Assembly (NCBI GenBank): GCA_902826835.1 | Contig: CADEGH010000027.1 | Span: forward strand, 1-46,611 | Direction: 5' to 3' | Origin: an uncultured bacterium | Lineage (GTDB): Bacteria; Planctomycetota; GCA-002687715 | Length of the DNA: 46,611 bases | Shown: positions 16,805-25,259 of the stretch, one piece after another | Layout: each line of letters starts with the position of its first letter | Numbering within the stretch: position 1 is the first letter of the stretch | The notes under the pieces: model-generated | Told to the model about the DNA's origin: nothing | The model's input: the letters and a program-made list of their open reading frames with translations, nothing else | Database searches by the model: none | Position numbers and translations under genes: made by a program

Positions 16805-19591
16805 TCAGAGTTGATCGGGGAAGCGGGGGGTCGAGAGGTGGAAGCCGAGAGGGGCGGCGGGATCGAGGAACGCGGATTGGACGGTGAGGGAGATGCCCAA
16901 GGAGGGATTGGGGGCGGCGAATCCGGGGAGAAGAAGACGGCCGGACGCATCGAGGGTCGGGCCGAATGCGGAGCTGAAGAGTCCGATGCTGTCGAGGAGG
17001 ACGAACCAGCCGGACTCGGGAGTCCCGAAAGGACGGACTGAGAGTACGAAGTCGCCCGCGGCGTTCGGGAAAGGGAGAATTGGCGCGGGAGTTTGGGCGT
17101 CGACCAAGAGCACGAGGGGAGCCAAAGCGGTGCCACCCTCGAGGGAGACCGCGTAGGCCTCTCCCGGCAGTGGATTGAGGGGGTGTCGGACGATGGTTCC
17201 GCGGTTGCTTCCGGGGCCGACGGCGACGGCGCGCGCGTTGGACGGTGCGAAGTGCCCGTTCTCGATAGCGATCGCGACACCTCCCGGGCGAGTCGCACCC
17301 GGAACGCTCGGGCCAAGCGTCGCCAGGAGCAGTCCTTCGTTGAAGAAGACGGTGGGCAGCGGCGTGCTGTCCGCATAGACGGTTGCGGTGGGGAGGAAGT
17401 CTGCTCCGGAGATTAGGAGGCTGATCGGAGAGGATGAGAGAGTGAGCACCGGAATGGAGAGCGGGCCGACGACGGAAAGGGTCGGGGGCTTGATCACAAC
17501 ACTCAGTGACTGTGATTGCCCACCTCCGGGGCCACCATGGAACACGGTGACCGTCGCCGTTCCGGGAGCAATGAGGAGCCCTGCCGGGACTTGAGCGGAG
17601 AGCTGCGTCGCGCTGACGAGCGTGGTCGCCAGGGGCGTTCCGTTCCAGCGGACGACGCAGCTCGGCGAGAGGAACTTGGCGCCGTCGGCAATCACGACAG
17701 TGCTCGCGCTGCCAGCGATCAGCGAACCGGGAGTGACCGAGGTCAGAACCGGGACCGGATGTTCGACCGCGACGGAAATTGGGTTCGAAGTGCCGCCGCC
17801 GGGGGAAGGATTGAAGGCCGTAATCGAGACCGACCCGGGAGTCGTCAAAAGCCCGGCTGGGACCGTGGCGGTGACGCGGTTGGAATCGACGAAGGCAGTC
17901 GGGATATCAGCCCCTCCGAGGCGCGCGATCGTTCCCGTATTGAAATTGCCGCCGTCCAGCGTGAGGGCGAAGGGACCTTCGCCCGCCACCAGAGGGCCAC
18001 CGGACACCGCCGTGAGAATCGGCGTCGGGTTTTGGATTACGAACGTGACGGGCGCCGACGTGCCGCCGCCGGGGGCGCCGGTGAACACTGTGACATTGGC
18101 CATTCCGGGCGCTTCAATGAGATTGGCGGGAACCGTAGCCTCGAGCATGGTGCCGTTGATAAAGGTGGTGGCCAGAGGCGTACCTGCCCAACGCACGGTC
18201 GAAAATCCGCTCACGAAACCGGTGCCGGTGAGGACCATGGTGAAGGTCGGGCCCCCGGCTGCCGCAAGATTGGGAGCGACGGAATTCAGGGTCGGGGCCG
18301 GGAGATTGGCGGAGGTGCTCACCAGGCAGCCTACGGGTCCCGAGGTCGCGGAGGGACTCACCTTCGAAATCACCAGCGCGTGGTTTCCGGACGAGAGCTG
18401 AACCAAGGTTCGAGGGGTCCCAACCGACCCGGTGATGGGGGCCTCCGTATTGGGTATCCAGTCATTGCTGGGGCTGGCTGGAAAGATCGCCCAAGAGAGC
18501 CCGGCCGGGCCCGTGATGTTGATGTCGTAGAAATTCGGAAACACCACGGCCACATCAAAAATATGCAAGATTTGAGACGTCGTCCAATTGACGGACGCGG
18601 ACGATCCGACTTGCGTGAAACTGACCGCGGACTGATGCAAGGTACCGGTGTTGGCTTGCGTCAGCGTCCCCGAGCGGAAGACCAGCCCCTCTGTCGGGCT
18701 GACGGTGCCCGCGCGCCCATTGGCGACCAAGTATCCGATGCTGGTGGGGCCGCTGCCCACAACCACATCGTCCATGCGGATGGTGTAGCTGTTAGACGTC
18801 GTGCCCCGGATACCGACTGCGGTCCATTGGAAAGCGGGAGGGGTGCAGGTGAACTGGTGGGTTGCATTGCGGACGCTGCCCACCGAGGTTCCTGCGCCGG
18901 GGAGGGTCAGATGGGTGGTGGTGGGAGCCAGGCGAGCCGTGAAGGTAAGCGCATCGGCGATGGGGGTAGTGCCGCGGGTGACGACGAGCGCGTAAGTGCC
19001 GATCGCGGGAGTCAGGACGATTCCGGTGCCATTGACGGGGCCACTTGCGATCGCGGTGTCATGTCTCCTCCAGACTCCGGAGACGCCCACATCGAACAGG
19101 TGCCACGTAAGGCCGTTCCCGCCCATGACGATAAGGTCGTGCGCTCCGGCAACGATGGTCGTGAGCTTGAGAATCCTGAGGATGCTGCCTCCGGGAATGC
19201 TCGTGGTGATAGCCGCGCCTGACGCGACGTTGGTGCTCACCGCGTGCTCGACGATCGCCGTGTAGTTGAGAGGGTTTTGAGGATCGAGCGGATTGGAAAT
19301 CGGGGGAGCGAGGAGCGACCCGGCGAACGACGTCCCGGTCGACCCACTCTCGTGAGTCACCAGGAATTTGTTGGGGCCGAGGGTGGATACGCCGCCAAGA
19401 GTGACGCTGGTCGATCCCGAGTTGGTGATGCGGACCACACTGAAGCTTTGGGGCGCCGTCGTCACGCTGATGGCCACCGTTTGGGGGCTACTTGGCTGGG
19501 AGACCGGGACACCCGGCAGCAGGGGGAGCTGGCCCCGCGCCACTCCGAGGGCGATCGCCCAAACGAACAAAACCGTGTGTCGGACCAGCAT
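16805..19591 (-). CDS. Large secreted protein with IPT/TIG repeats
   Basis: 928 residues from ATG 19591 (GAGGG 8 nt upstream; an in-frame TTG lies at 19597). It has a signal peptide (TVLFVWAIALGVARGQ). The N-terminal ~400 residues contain two PPC-like (pre-peptidase C-terminal) beta domains, visible as GAHDLIVMGGNGLTWHLFDV and NFYDINITGPAGLSWAIF. From about 435 there are four IPT/TIG repeats, each opening P-L-SV-P and containing G-F and a VRWNGTPLATT-like strand, ending with GGPGGG. The C-terminal ~150 residues form a separate exported domain shared with the protein at 42998-45781. Probable surface or extracellular structural protein. No catalytic motif. Confidence 0.85.
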   Translation of the reverse strand: MLVRHTVLFVWAIALGVARGQLPLLPGVPVSQPSSPQTVAISVTTAPQSFSVVRITNSGSTSVTLGGVSTLGPNKFLVTHESGSTGTSFAGSLLAPPISNPLDPQNPLNYTAIVEHAVSTNVASGAAITTSIPGGSILRILKLTTIVAGAHDLIVMGGNGLTWHLFDVGVSGVWRRHDTAIASGPVNGTGIVLTPAIGTYALVVTRGTTPIADALTFTARLAPTTTHLTLPGAGTSVGSVRNATHQFTCTPPAFQWTAVGIRGTTSNSYTIRMDDVVVGSGPTSIGYLVANGRAGTVSPTEGLVFRSGTLTQANTGTLHQSAVSFTQVGSSASVNWTTSQILHIFDVAVVFPNFYDINITGPAGLSWAIFPASPSNDWIPNTEAPITGSVGTPRTLVQLSSGNHALVISKVSPSATSGPVGCLVSTSANLPAPTLNSVAPNLAAAGGPTFTMVLTGTGFVSGFSTVRWAGTPLATTFINGTMLEATVPANLIEAPGMANVTVFTGAPGGGTSAPVTFVIQNPTPILTAVSGGPLVAGEGPFALTLDGGNFNTGTIARLGGADIPTAFVDSNRVTATVPAGLLTTPGSVSITAFNPSPGGGTSNPISVAVEHPVPVLTSVTPGSLIAGSASTVVIADGAKFLSPSCVVRWNGTPLATTLVSATQLSAQVPAGLLIAPGTATVTVFHGGPGGGQSQSLSVVIKPPTLSVVGPLSIPVLTLSSSPISLLISGADFLPTATVYADSTPLPTVFFNEGLLLATLGPSVPGATRPGGVAIAIENGHFAPSNARAVAVGPGSNRGTIVRHPLNPLPGEAYAVSLEGGTALAPLVLLVDAQTPAPILPFPNAAGDFVLSVRPFGTPESGWFVLLDSIGLFSSAFGPTLDASGRLLLPGFAAPNPSLGISLTVQSAFLDPAAPLGFHLSTPRFPDQL

Positions 19592-19741
19592 GATCAACCC
19601 TCGTGGAATCGTCAGAGGCCCTCCAAAGTCGAGGCCCTACCGAGGGATCTCCGAACCGGATTGCGCGAGGACAGGAAAAATCGCCGCGCTGTTCCTTTTC
19701 TGACTTTCTCCCGTGTTCGCAGAATCCAATAGGATCTGTCC

Positions 19742-20551
19742 ATGCCGAAGCGCAACGACAAGTCCCGCGAAAGCTCGTCCTGGCCCGGTGGAGCGGGGTG
19801 GATTCTTGCCGCTGGTTTGGCGGTCGGTCTCCACCTGAGCCTCCGTAGCCAAGAGCCGCCCCCGTCGCCGCCGGTGCCGACCACCGTGAGTCTCGCGACC
19901 GCGTTGGCGGAGTCGGGTTTCGTGGTCCGTGGACAGGGAGCGAGAGGGACCTGCTCGGTGTTCGTGGTCGCCCAAGCGCTGGAGGTCGCGCTGGCCAAGC
20001 GGAGAGGGAAGGCGGTCCGTCTCAGCCCGGAGTTTCTGAACTGGGCGACAAACGCCGCGACCGGCAGGACGGACGACGGCGATTTCTTTCACCACTGCCT
20101 CGAAGGCTTCGCGAAATACGGGATCTGTGCGGAGGGCGATCTCGAGTACCGGTCGACGTACGTTCAGGATTTGGTTCCTCCACCGTCCGCATTGGAGGCG
20201 GCGCGTGTGCTCGGCGGCGCACATGCCGATGCCTTGAAAGTCCACTGGATCCAGACCCTACCCAAGCAGCCGGGGATCACGCGCGCGCACCTGGAGGAAA
20301 TCAAGCGGCGACTGCGCGAGGGGTGGCCGGTCGCGGGAGGGTCCTACCACAGCGTGCTCTTCATCGGATATCGCGATGCCGTGGAAGACGGCACGGTAGG
20401 TGTTCTGATCGCACGCGATTCTGCCCGGGTTGCGGACATCGAGATCAGCTACGAAGAGGCCCTTCGCCGTTTCGGCGACGTGTTTTGGATCGAGGGACAC
20501 CCGGAGAACCCCGCCGAAACCAAGCTCCCGGATCTCCGACCGGGGAGGTAG
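19742..20551 (+). CDS. Papain-like cysteine peptidase, membrane-anchored or exported
   Basis: 269 residues. An N-terminal hydrophobic stretch (GWILAAGLAVGLHLSL, about 19-34) acts as anchor or signal. The peptidase-C1-like core has Gln65 and Cys71 in RGQGARGTCSVFVVAQALE, the oxyanion Gln and nucleophile layout. His203 lies in SYHSVLFIGY, followed by a strand ending in ARDS, where papain has Asn-Ser. Asp226 there would replace the usual Asn, which is tolerated in some relatives. The core is shorter than classic papain. Substrate unknown. It is followed by a lipoprotein and a trypsin-like gene on the same strand. Confidence 0.7.
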   Translation: MPKRNDKSRESSSWPGGAGWILAAGLAVGLHLSLRSQEPPPSPPVPTTVSLATALAESGFVVRGQGARGTCSVFVVAQALEVALAKRRGKAVRLSPEFLNWATNAATGRTDDGDFFHHCLEGFAKYGICAEGDLEYRSTYVQDLVPPPSALEAARVLGGAHADALKVHWIQTLPKQPGITRAHLEEIKRRLREGWPVAGGSYHSVLFIGYRDAVEDGTVGVLIARDSARVADIEISYEEALRRFGDVFWIEGHPENPAETKLPDLRPGR

Positions 20552-20827
20552 AGGCGGGCCACGCGGGCTTCGGCTTCATGGGGCGCTCTCCAGGGGATTG
20601 GGGCTGAATCGCCTGCATTCCGGTCGTCTTCGAACCCCCGGCGCCGAGTGCCCGAGAAAATTCGACGCCATTTTGTCGCCCCCGAACCTTGACGGCCGCT
20701 TAGGGAAATGAAGGAAACTCCAACCGGTCGCGTTTGACGCCCGGGGTCTCCTTTGGTCGCGGTGTTGGACGGCGACCGAGTTCACAACTCCGACGGATTC
20801 CATTGCCGTCGACGATTGGAGCAGAGT

Positions 20828-21508
20828 ATGCGACATCCGTGTTTTGCCTTCGCGCTGGCTTTCATCGGCACTCTACTGCCGGGCTGCGAGAGTTTCGAAA
20901 CTACCTATGTCGGGGCCCCGCAACCCGGAGCACGCTTTTCCGGGGTCCCTGTTGTGGTCGACCGACCACAATTCGTCAAAGTGTCGGAGAAGACTGTCAG
21001 GTACGCGCTGGTCGGGAAGGAGTTGGCTCGGGATACCGAACCCGAGCCGACACCGACTACAGATCCCGCCACAGGGCTCCCAGTAGCCCCCTCGACGGCC
21101 CCGGGGGTGCGCACAAATTCGAAGCCCTTGTCGCTAGGCGAGCACTCCGTCTCCGAAATCACCTTCGAGCTGGTATCGGTTCCTGAACTCTATGCCGTGG
21201 ATATCAAGCGCCCGGCGAACGGCACCGCCAAGAATTCAATCGAGTTCGAGCCAGGTCAGCAGTTCCCGAAGAAGTACTCGTTGGAGGTGGAGGACAAGAC
21301 GATCGGTGCGGTTGGTGACCTCGTAGCCAAGCTCGCTGAAGCAGCGAAGACCTTCAAGCCCGCGTCCGGAGGCGAAGGCTCTGAGACGGAGGCTGTGAGG
21401 CTCGGTGAGACCGTCACTCGAGTTCGGATCTACCGCATTCAGGATTTCCTCGCGGCCGTCGGCCCGGGCCAGCGGGTGACTCCGGTGTTCGACTCGGCGC
21501 CCCAATGA
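20828..21508 (+). CDS. Lipoprotein of unknown function
   Basis: 226 residues. ATG 20828 gives a clean signal peptide with lipobox LLPGC (Cys20), so the protein is predicted to be lipid-anchored. The mature part has a Pro/Thr-rich linker near residue 75 (EPEPTPTTDPATG) and otherwise mixed alpha/beta composition without a recognised domain. The longer frame from 20753 would bury the signal peptide and is rejected. The next gene starts 12 nt downstream, so the two are likely co-transcribed. Confidence 0.75.
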   Translation: MRHPCFAFALAFIGTLLPGCESFETTYVGAPQPGARFSGVPVVVDRPQFVKVSEKTVRYALVGKELARDTEPEPTPTTDPATGLPVAPSTAPGVRTNSKPLSLGEHSVSEITFELVSVPELYAVDIKRPANGTAKNSIEFEPGQQFPKKYSLEVEDKTIGAVGDLVAKLAEAAKTFKPASGGEGSETEAVRLGETVTRVRIYRIQDFLAAVGPGQRVTPVFDSAPQ

Positions 21509-21520
21509 GGGGAGCCCACG

Positions 21521-22453
21521 GTGGCTAAGAAGACCTCGGTTCAACGTCTTTGCGAGGCTCCACCCACGAAGGAGTGGCTTCGGGCACGGGCAGTCCTGGA
21601 TCAGGTCGGAGCGCGGCTACGGAGGCGTCGAGGAGTAGTTGGGGTCGACATCGGACCGGAGCGGCGTGGCGGCCGCCTCACCGGGCAGCTGGCCATCCGA
21701 GTTCATGTGATCGAGAAGATCGAAAGCGATGATCTGTCCGGCAACCGTGTACTTCCCGATGAGATTAGCGGCGTCCCCGTGGATGTGATCAGTATTCCCT
21801 TTCAACTCGCGGCTTGTGCGGCCGAGTCCCTGCCGTATCGGCGCCGCCGCGATCCCCTGTTCGGTGCCTATGCGATCCGACCAACCGGGGTGCAGAACTT
21901 CGGGACCATCGGTGCCATATTCGTCCTCCCAGACGCGACGCTGGTGGCCCTGACTTGCTCGCACGTCGTCATGGACCAAGTGGGTGTCGGGGTTCATCAG
22001 CCGTCCCCGGCGGGGGGCACCAACCTCATCGGGGAGGTCATGAGCCGCGCGCGCACACCCGCCATGGATGTCGCGCTGGTGCGCGTGAATGGGACTCGCA
22101 GCGCGGGCTCCGGCATCCACGGTCTCGGTCAGATCAAGGGAATTCTCGACTTGCCCGATCATGCGCAGCAGATTCCCGCGGAGTTCGTGGGCGCTTGTAG
22201 CGGCCGGCGGTCAGGTCTGATCACGAGTGCCGATTTCAACGGATCGATTGGTGACGAGCCGGTTCGCGGGCATCTCGTCATTGAACCGAGGAGCACTTCG
22301 CCGCTAGGCCGTCCTGGAGATTCCGGCAGCATCGTTGTCGTCGCTGGGCAAGCGGTCGGGGTTGTCCGGGCGGTTTCCGAGGACGCATCGGGGACCGTGC
22401 TGGCTTCCCGGATCAAGCCGATCGTGGACCGATTCCGCATCCAGCCGGCTTGA
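21521..22453 (+). CDS. Trypsin-like serine peptidase (chymotrypsin fold)
   Basis: 310 residues from GTG 21521, preceded by GGGAGCC. The triad is readable: His148 in LTCSHVV, Asp183 in PAMDVALVRV, Ser268 in GRPGDSGSIVVV. The N-terminal ~100 residues (GVVGVDIGPERRGGRLTG, IRVHVIEK) resemble the accessory part of bacterial 'nal1-like' trypsin peptidases. There is no signal peptide, so action in the cytoplasm is more likely unless exported another way. It overlaps in transcription with the lipoprotein gene (12-nt gap). Substrate unknown. Confidence 0.8.
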   Translation: MAKKTSVQRLCEAPPTKEWLRARAVLDQVGARLRRRRGVVGVDIGPERRGGRLTGQLAIRVHVIEKIESDDLSGNRVLPDEISGVPVDVISIPFQLAACAAESLPYRRRRDPLFGAYAIRPTGVQNFGTIGAIFVLPDATLVALTCSHVVMDQVGVGVHQPSPAGGTNLIGEVMSRARTPAMDVALVRVNGTRSAGSGIHGLGQIKGILDLPDHAQQIPAEFVGACSGRRSGLITSADFNGSIGDEPVRGHLVIEPRSTSPLGRPGDSGSIVVVAGQAVGVVRAVSEDASGTVLASRIKPIVDRFRIQPA

Positions 22454-22519
22454 GGCTTTGGCCGGGGGACCCACGGCGCTCGGACGACTCGGCGCTTCGA
22501 GACGAGCGCGGAGCAACTC

Positions 22520-22921
22520 TTGGAGCAGGAAAAACTGCGCGCCGAGATGGCGGTGGGGGTTCATGCCGCTCGCGCCCTGGGGCGATGTGAAGGCAAGGAA
22601 CTCGCACCGTTCCTGCGCCGAGTTTTCGACCGTCTGTCTCGGAGTCATCATCCGGAATCGTGCGTAGGAGCGGCCGAGGGATTGTTCGAACTGCGGGACG
22701 CCGTCGGCATCAGTATGGTGATTCGCCACTTCGAAGAGTATCGGGACAAACTCCGAGCCGGATCCATCGCGCCCGCAGGCGCGCTCCACTACTGCACCCT
22801 GCTTCATCGCCGGCTGTACTCCTATCGGGATCAAAAGGCCGAGATCCCCATCGACCTGCCGGCGGATGCCGCGGCAGGTTGGCGTGAGTGGTTCGGGACC
22901 GTGCGATCCACGCTCAAATGA
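22520..22921 (+). CDS. Small helical protein, HEAT-like, unknown function
   Basis: 133 residues from TTG 22520, or about 124 from ATG 22547. The frame continues upstream without a good start, so the gene could be a remnant. It is helical throughout, with a HEAT-like pattern (SCVGAAEGLFELRDAVGISM followed by VIRHFEEYRDKL) and a C-terminal WREWFGTV. Codon use resembles neighbouring genes. It lies downstream of the trypsin-like gene on the same strand, but coupling is not shown. Confidence 0.45.
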   Translation: MEQEKLRAEMAVGVHAARALGRCEGKELAPFLRRVFDRLSRSHHPESCVGAAEGLFELRDAVGISMVIRHFEEYRDKLRAGSIAPAGALHYCTLLHRRLYSYRDQKAEIPIDLPADAAAGWREWFGTVRSTLK

Positions 22922-23038
22922 GCGAAAAAACCTTGGCCGCGCGCTGGTGTCTAGGAGAGTCCGAGCCTCGGTGATCCAGTGTCAGTTCCGACGGGACTGA
23001 GAGCTCGAGGGGTTACACCGGAGGAGGCAGACCTCGGG

Positions 23039-24310
23039 TCATTTCGCGGTCTTGAGCCATCGGCAAGCCGCCTCAATTACGGGGTCGTCATCGGCGCCGA
23101 AGCGGGCCCAGTCGGTGGTGACAGCTTCATCGGGCGGAATCACTTCCTCGTAGCGCTTGCCAGCGCGATCGGCATGAACCGTGACCGTGATGACGAGTAA
23201 TGCGCCGTCCGCGAGCGGGATCTGGGTGTTCGAGGTGGGAAGCCCGCGGGTGCCCTCGCCGAAGCGACGGGTGCGCGCGCGGCCGGAGAATGCAACCACG
23301 ATCGCTTCGCCCGCCCCTGTCGTCAGCGGGCCCGTCAGCACCGCGACCGGCAAGTCGGGGCGCAATGCATGAGGCTTATCGACTTTGGCGAGTTCGTAAC
23401 TCGCGGAGGTCGCGACGCCGCGCGTGGCGTCGTAGGTCCAGTCAGCACCACTCTTCGCACTGGTAAATGCGCCGAGTTGGCCGTCACCCGCCAGGGGACC
23501 AATGCCTGCGAGCATCGGCCACAATGATCCGCCGACGTTGCGCCGCACGTCGACGATGAGTCCGCGCAAGCTCCCGTCGTCCATCTCGTCGAGCCGCGCA
23601 TGCAGCGCATCGTCATAAGCCGCGGCCTTGGGACCGCCGCGGACGCCCGGAACTTCGAGGTAGCCGATGCCACCTTCCAGCCGGCGCCCCGAGGGGGCCT
23701 GGAAATCATCGAAGTTCGCGAGCGGCACCTGCACCGTGCGAGTTTCCGCGGTGCCGCTTTGAACGCGGAGGGCGAGCGGCGCCGCACTGCCATCCGGTCG
23801 ATGGCCACTGCGGAACAGATGGTCAAACTCGCGACGTGGCCACTTGGCGAACTCGGGCTCGCCTTCGACGGCGACGATGCGGTCGCCCAGCGCGAGGCCG
23901 GCGGCTGCCGCGGGACTGCCCGGGAAGACCTGCGCCACCGTCGACTGGTGAGGCGCGACGAGCAGTCCGGTGGCCGCCGTAGCGCGGGGCGGGTTGAAGC
24001 CCTTCACCGCGGCGGGATCGATCAACAGACCATGCCGGTCGCCCAGAGTCGCCAGCGCTTCACGGATCGCCGGGTAGGTGTCCGCCGGCGTCTTGGCAAT
24101 GCTCTTCGTGATCTTCGACATAGCCTGAGCCCGCAGGGCCTCCCAGTCCGTCGAATAAACGCGCGAGGCTCCTTGGATCTTGTCGAGCGCGGCTTCCAGA
24201 TACCGAACGGCATCGGCGGACACTTCCTGTCCACCCGTCTGGGCCGACGCGGCGGCCGCGCCGAGGAAACTGCAGACCGCGAGCAGGAAACTGCGCATGC
24301 GGGAAATCAT
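23039..24310 (-). CDS. S41-family peptidase-like protein lacking the serine nucleophile
   Basis: 423 residues from ATG 24310 (GGAGG 9 nt upstream), with a signal peptide ending ASAQ near residue 24. A PDZ-like domain at about 110-200 (GLLVAPHQSTVAQVFPGSPA, AGLALGDRIVAVEG) precedes the tail-specific-protease core (GGIGYLEVPG, LRGLIVDVRRNVGGS). In active relatives the nucleophile segment reads LTG-x-x-T-x-S-S/A-G-E. Here it is LTGPLTTGAGEA at about residues 324-335, with Gly-Ala at the Ser position (codons GGG GCG). Downstream conservation is normal (RTRRFGEGTRGL). It is likely an inactive or repurposed exported scaffold. Confidence 0.75.
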   Translation of the reverse strand: MISRMRSFLLAVCSFLGAAAASAQTGGQEVSADAVRYLEAALDKIQGASRVYSTDWEALRAQAMSKITKSIAKTPADTYPAIREALATLGDRHGLLIDPAAVKGFNPPRATAATGLLVAPHQSTVAQVFPGSPAAAAGLALGDRIVAVEGEPEFAKWPRREFDHLFRSGHRPDGSAAPLALRVQSGTAETRTVQVPLANFDDFQAPSGRRLEGGIGYLEVPGVRGGPKAAAYDDALHARLDEMDDGSLRGLIVDVRRNVGGSLWPMLAGIGPLAGDGQLGAFTSAKSGADWTYDATRGVATSASYELAKVDKPHALRPDLPVAVLTGPLTTGAGEAIVVAFSGRARTRRFGEGTRGLPTSNTQIPLADGALLVITVTVHADRAGKRYEEVIPPDEAVTTDWARFGADDDPVIEAACRWLKTAK

Positions 24311-24686
24311 GGCTTGAGCCTCCCCGAATTGGGGCGTTACCGCAACGAGGCTGGGATGAATTGCCAGGTGCGTGACGGTGCGGTCGATGTTGTCAACCTC
24401 AACCCCGGGACCCGCACCTTCTGGGGCGGCGAGCCACCCATCGTGGATTGGATCCCGGCAAGCAAGGTAGTCAGGGGAGTGGGACTTGGGGTTCGTGCCC
24501 CGCGCATTGACTGCGAGGGTTCAATCCCGCACCTGAGTGCCTGAGAGGGGGAGTCCGGGGAATCAAGGAATGGAGGTCGATCCGCGTAGTCCGTCCCGTT
24601 GGAAGGGACTTCAGATTTCCTTAAATTCCGCACGCCTACGCCGGTGGGGACGTCTGAGGCAGAGGGCCTGCGGGAAAATCACCTAT

Positions 24687-24724
24687 AATCTGGATTCTTT
24701 AAGAATCTTGACAAAATCCAGATT
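24687..24724 (+). promoter_or_regulatory. Nested inverted repeats, Fur/PerR-type operator
   Basis: GATTCTT-T-AAGAATC at 24693-24707 is a perfect 7-1-7 palindrome, the architecture of Fur/PerR boxes. It is flanked by a second perfect inverted repeat, AATCTGGATT (24687-24696) and AATCCAGATT (24715-24724). The -35 element lies between and overlaps them, so binding would block transcription of the regulator and katG. Confidence 0.7.
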
Positions 24725-24735
24725 GTGGCTATGAT
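24708..24735 (+). promoter_or_regulatory. Sigma-70 promoter of the fur-like/katG unit
   Basis: TTGACA at 24708-24713, 16-nt spacer, TATGAT at 24730-24735. The predicted start site, about 24741-24743, coincides with the ATG at 24742, suggesting a leaderless transcript. GAGG at 24736-24739 could serve transcripts starting further upstream. Confidence 0.7.
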
Positions 24736-24741
24736 GAGGCC

Positions 24742-25179
24742 ATGGAAGCAGATCCCGCCGCCACCCTTCGAGCCCACGGCCTGAGCGTGACCGCGCAGCG
24801 GTTGGCCGTGCTTCGGGCCGTGAACCGCTACCCCCACGGGTCGGCGGAGGTCATCGCCGACGCCGTTCGGGCCGACATCGGCGTGGTGTCTCGGCAAGCG
24901 GTGTACGACGCCCTCGGGGTACTCACCGAGAAGGGGGTCCTGCGCCGCATCCAACCCGCCGGATCACCGGCGCTCTTTGATCCCAGGTCGGGCGACACCC
25001 ACCACCACGCGATCTGCCGCGCCTGTGGCGCCGTCGTTGACGTCGACTGCGCCCCCGGCCAGGCCCCCAATCTCACGGAGGCCGCCAAAAGCGGCTTCCT
25101 CATCGACGAGGCGGAAGTCCTTTACTGGGGCAAGTGTCCGACGTGTCGGCAAGCCACCGCCGCAGCACCCCCCGGTTGA
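24742..25179 (+). CDS. Fur-family transcriptional regulator, PerR-like
   Basis: 145 residues from ATG 24742. The winged helix is at about 8-80 (LSVTAQRLAVLRAVNRYPHG, VSRQAVYDALGVLTEKGVLR). The dimerisation and metal part has HHH near 87-89, CRAC at 92-95 and CPTC at 132-135, the structural zinc site of PerR/Fur proteins. PerR proteins sense peroxide by metal-catalysed oxidation of histidines and then release the DNA. Its position 80 nt upstream of katG, with a 7-1-7 box over its own promoter, supports peroxide-responsive autoregulation and katG control. Fur- and PerR-type members cannot be separated with certainty from sequence alone. Confidence 0.85.
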   Translation: MEADPAATLRAHGLSVTAQRLAVLRAVNRYPHGSAEVIADAVRADIGVVSRQAVYDALGVLTEKGVLRRIQPAGSPALFDPRSGDTHHHAICRACGAVVDVDCAPGQAPNLTEAAKSGFLIDEAEVLYWGKCPTCRQATAAAPPG

Positions 25180-25259
25180 TCGACTTTCCAACCCATTCGC
25201 ACCCCGGACGGGGGCGGTCGACCGACCTCGTCCAACCGTTCACCAATAGGGAGACATCA

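Larger units (their letters stand above)
24311..24741. other. Divergent intergenic region
   Basis: Between the divergent S41-like and Fur-like genes. The last ~55 nt hold the Fur-type operator and promoter. The rest, 24311-24686, shows no gene or RNA I can support. A GGTTCAATCCCGC string at about 24519-24531 resembles a T-arm, but its stem does not pair. Confidence 0.5.

Noticed and set aside
17516..19222. 568-codon plus-strand frame across the TIG gene
   Set aside because: Arg/Gly-rich shadow of the minus-strand protein, with no start signal.
24519..24531. T-arm-like string suggesting a tRNA or tmRNA
   Set aside because: The 5-bp stem does not form and no acceptor or anticodon arm is found nearby.
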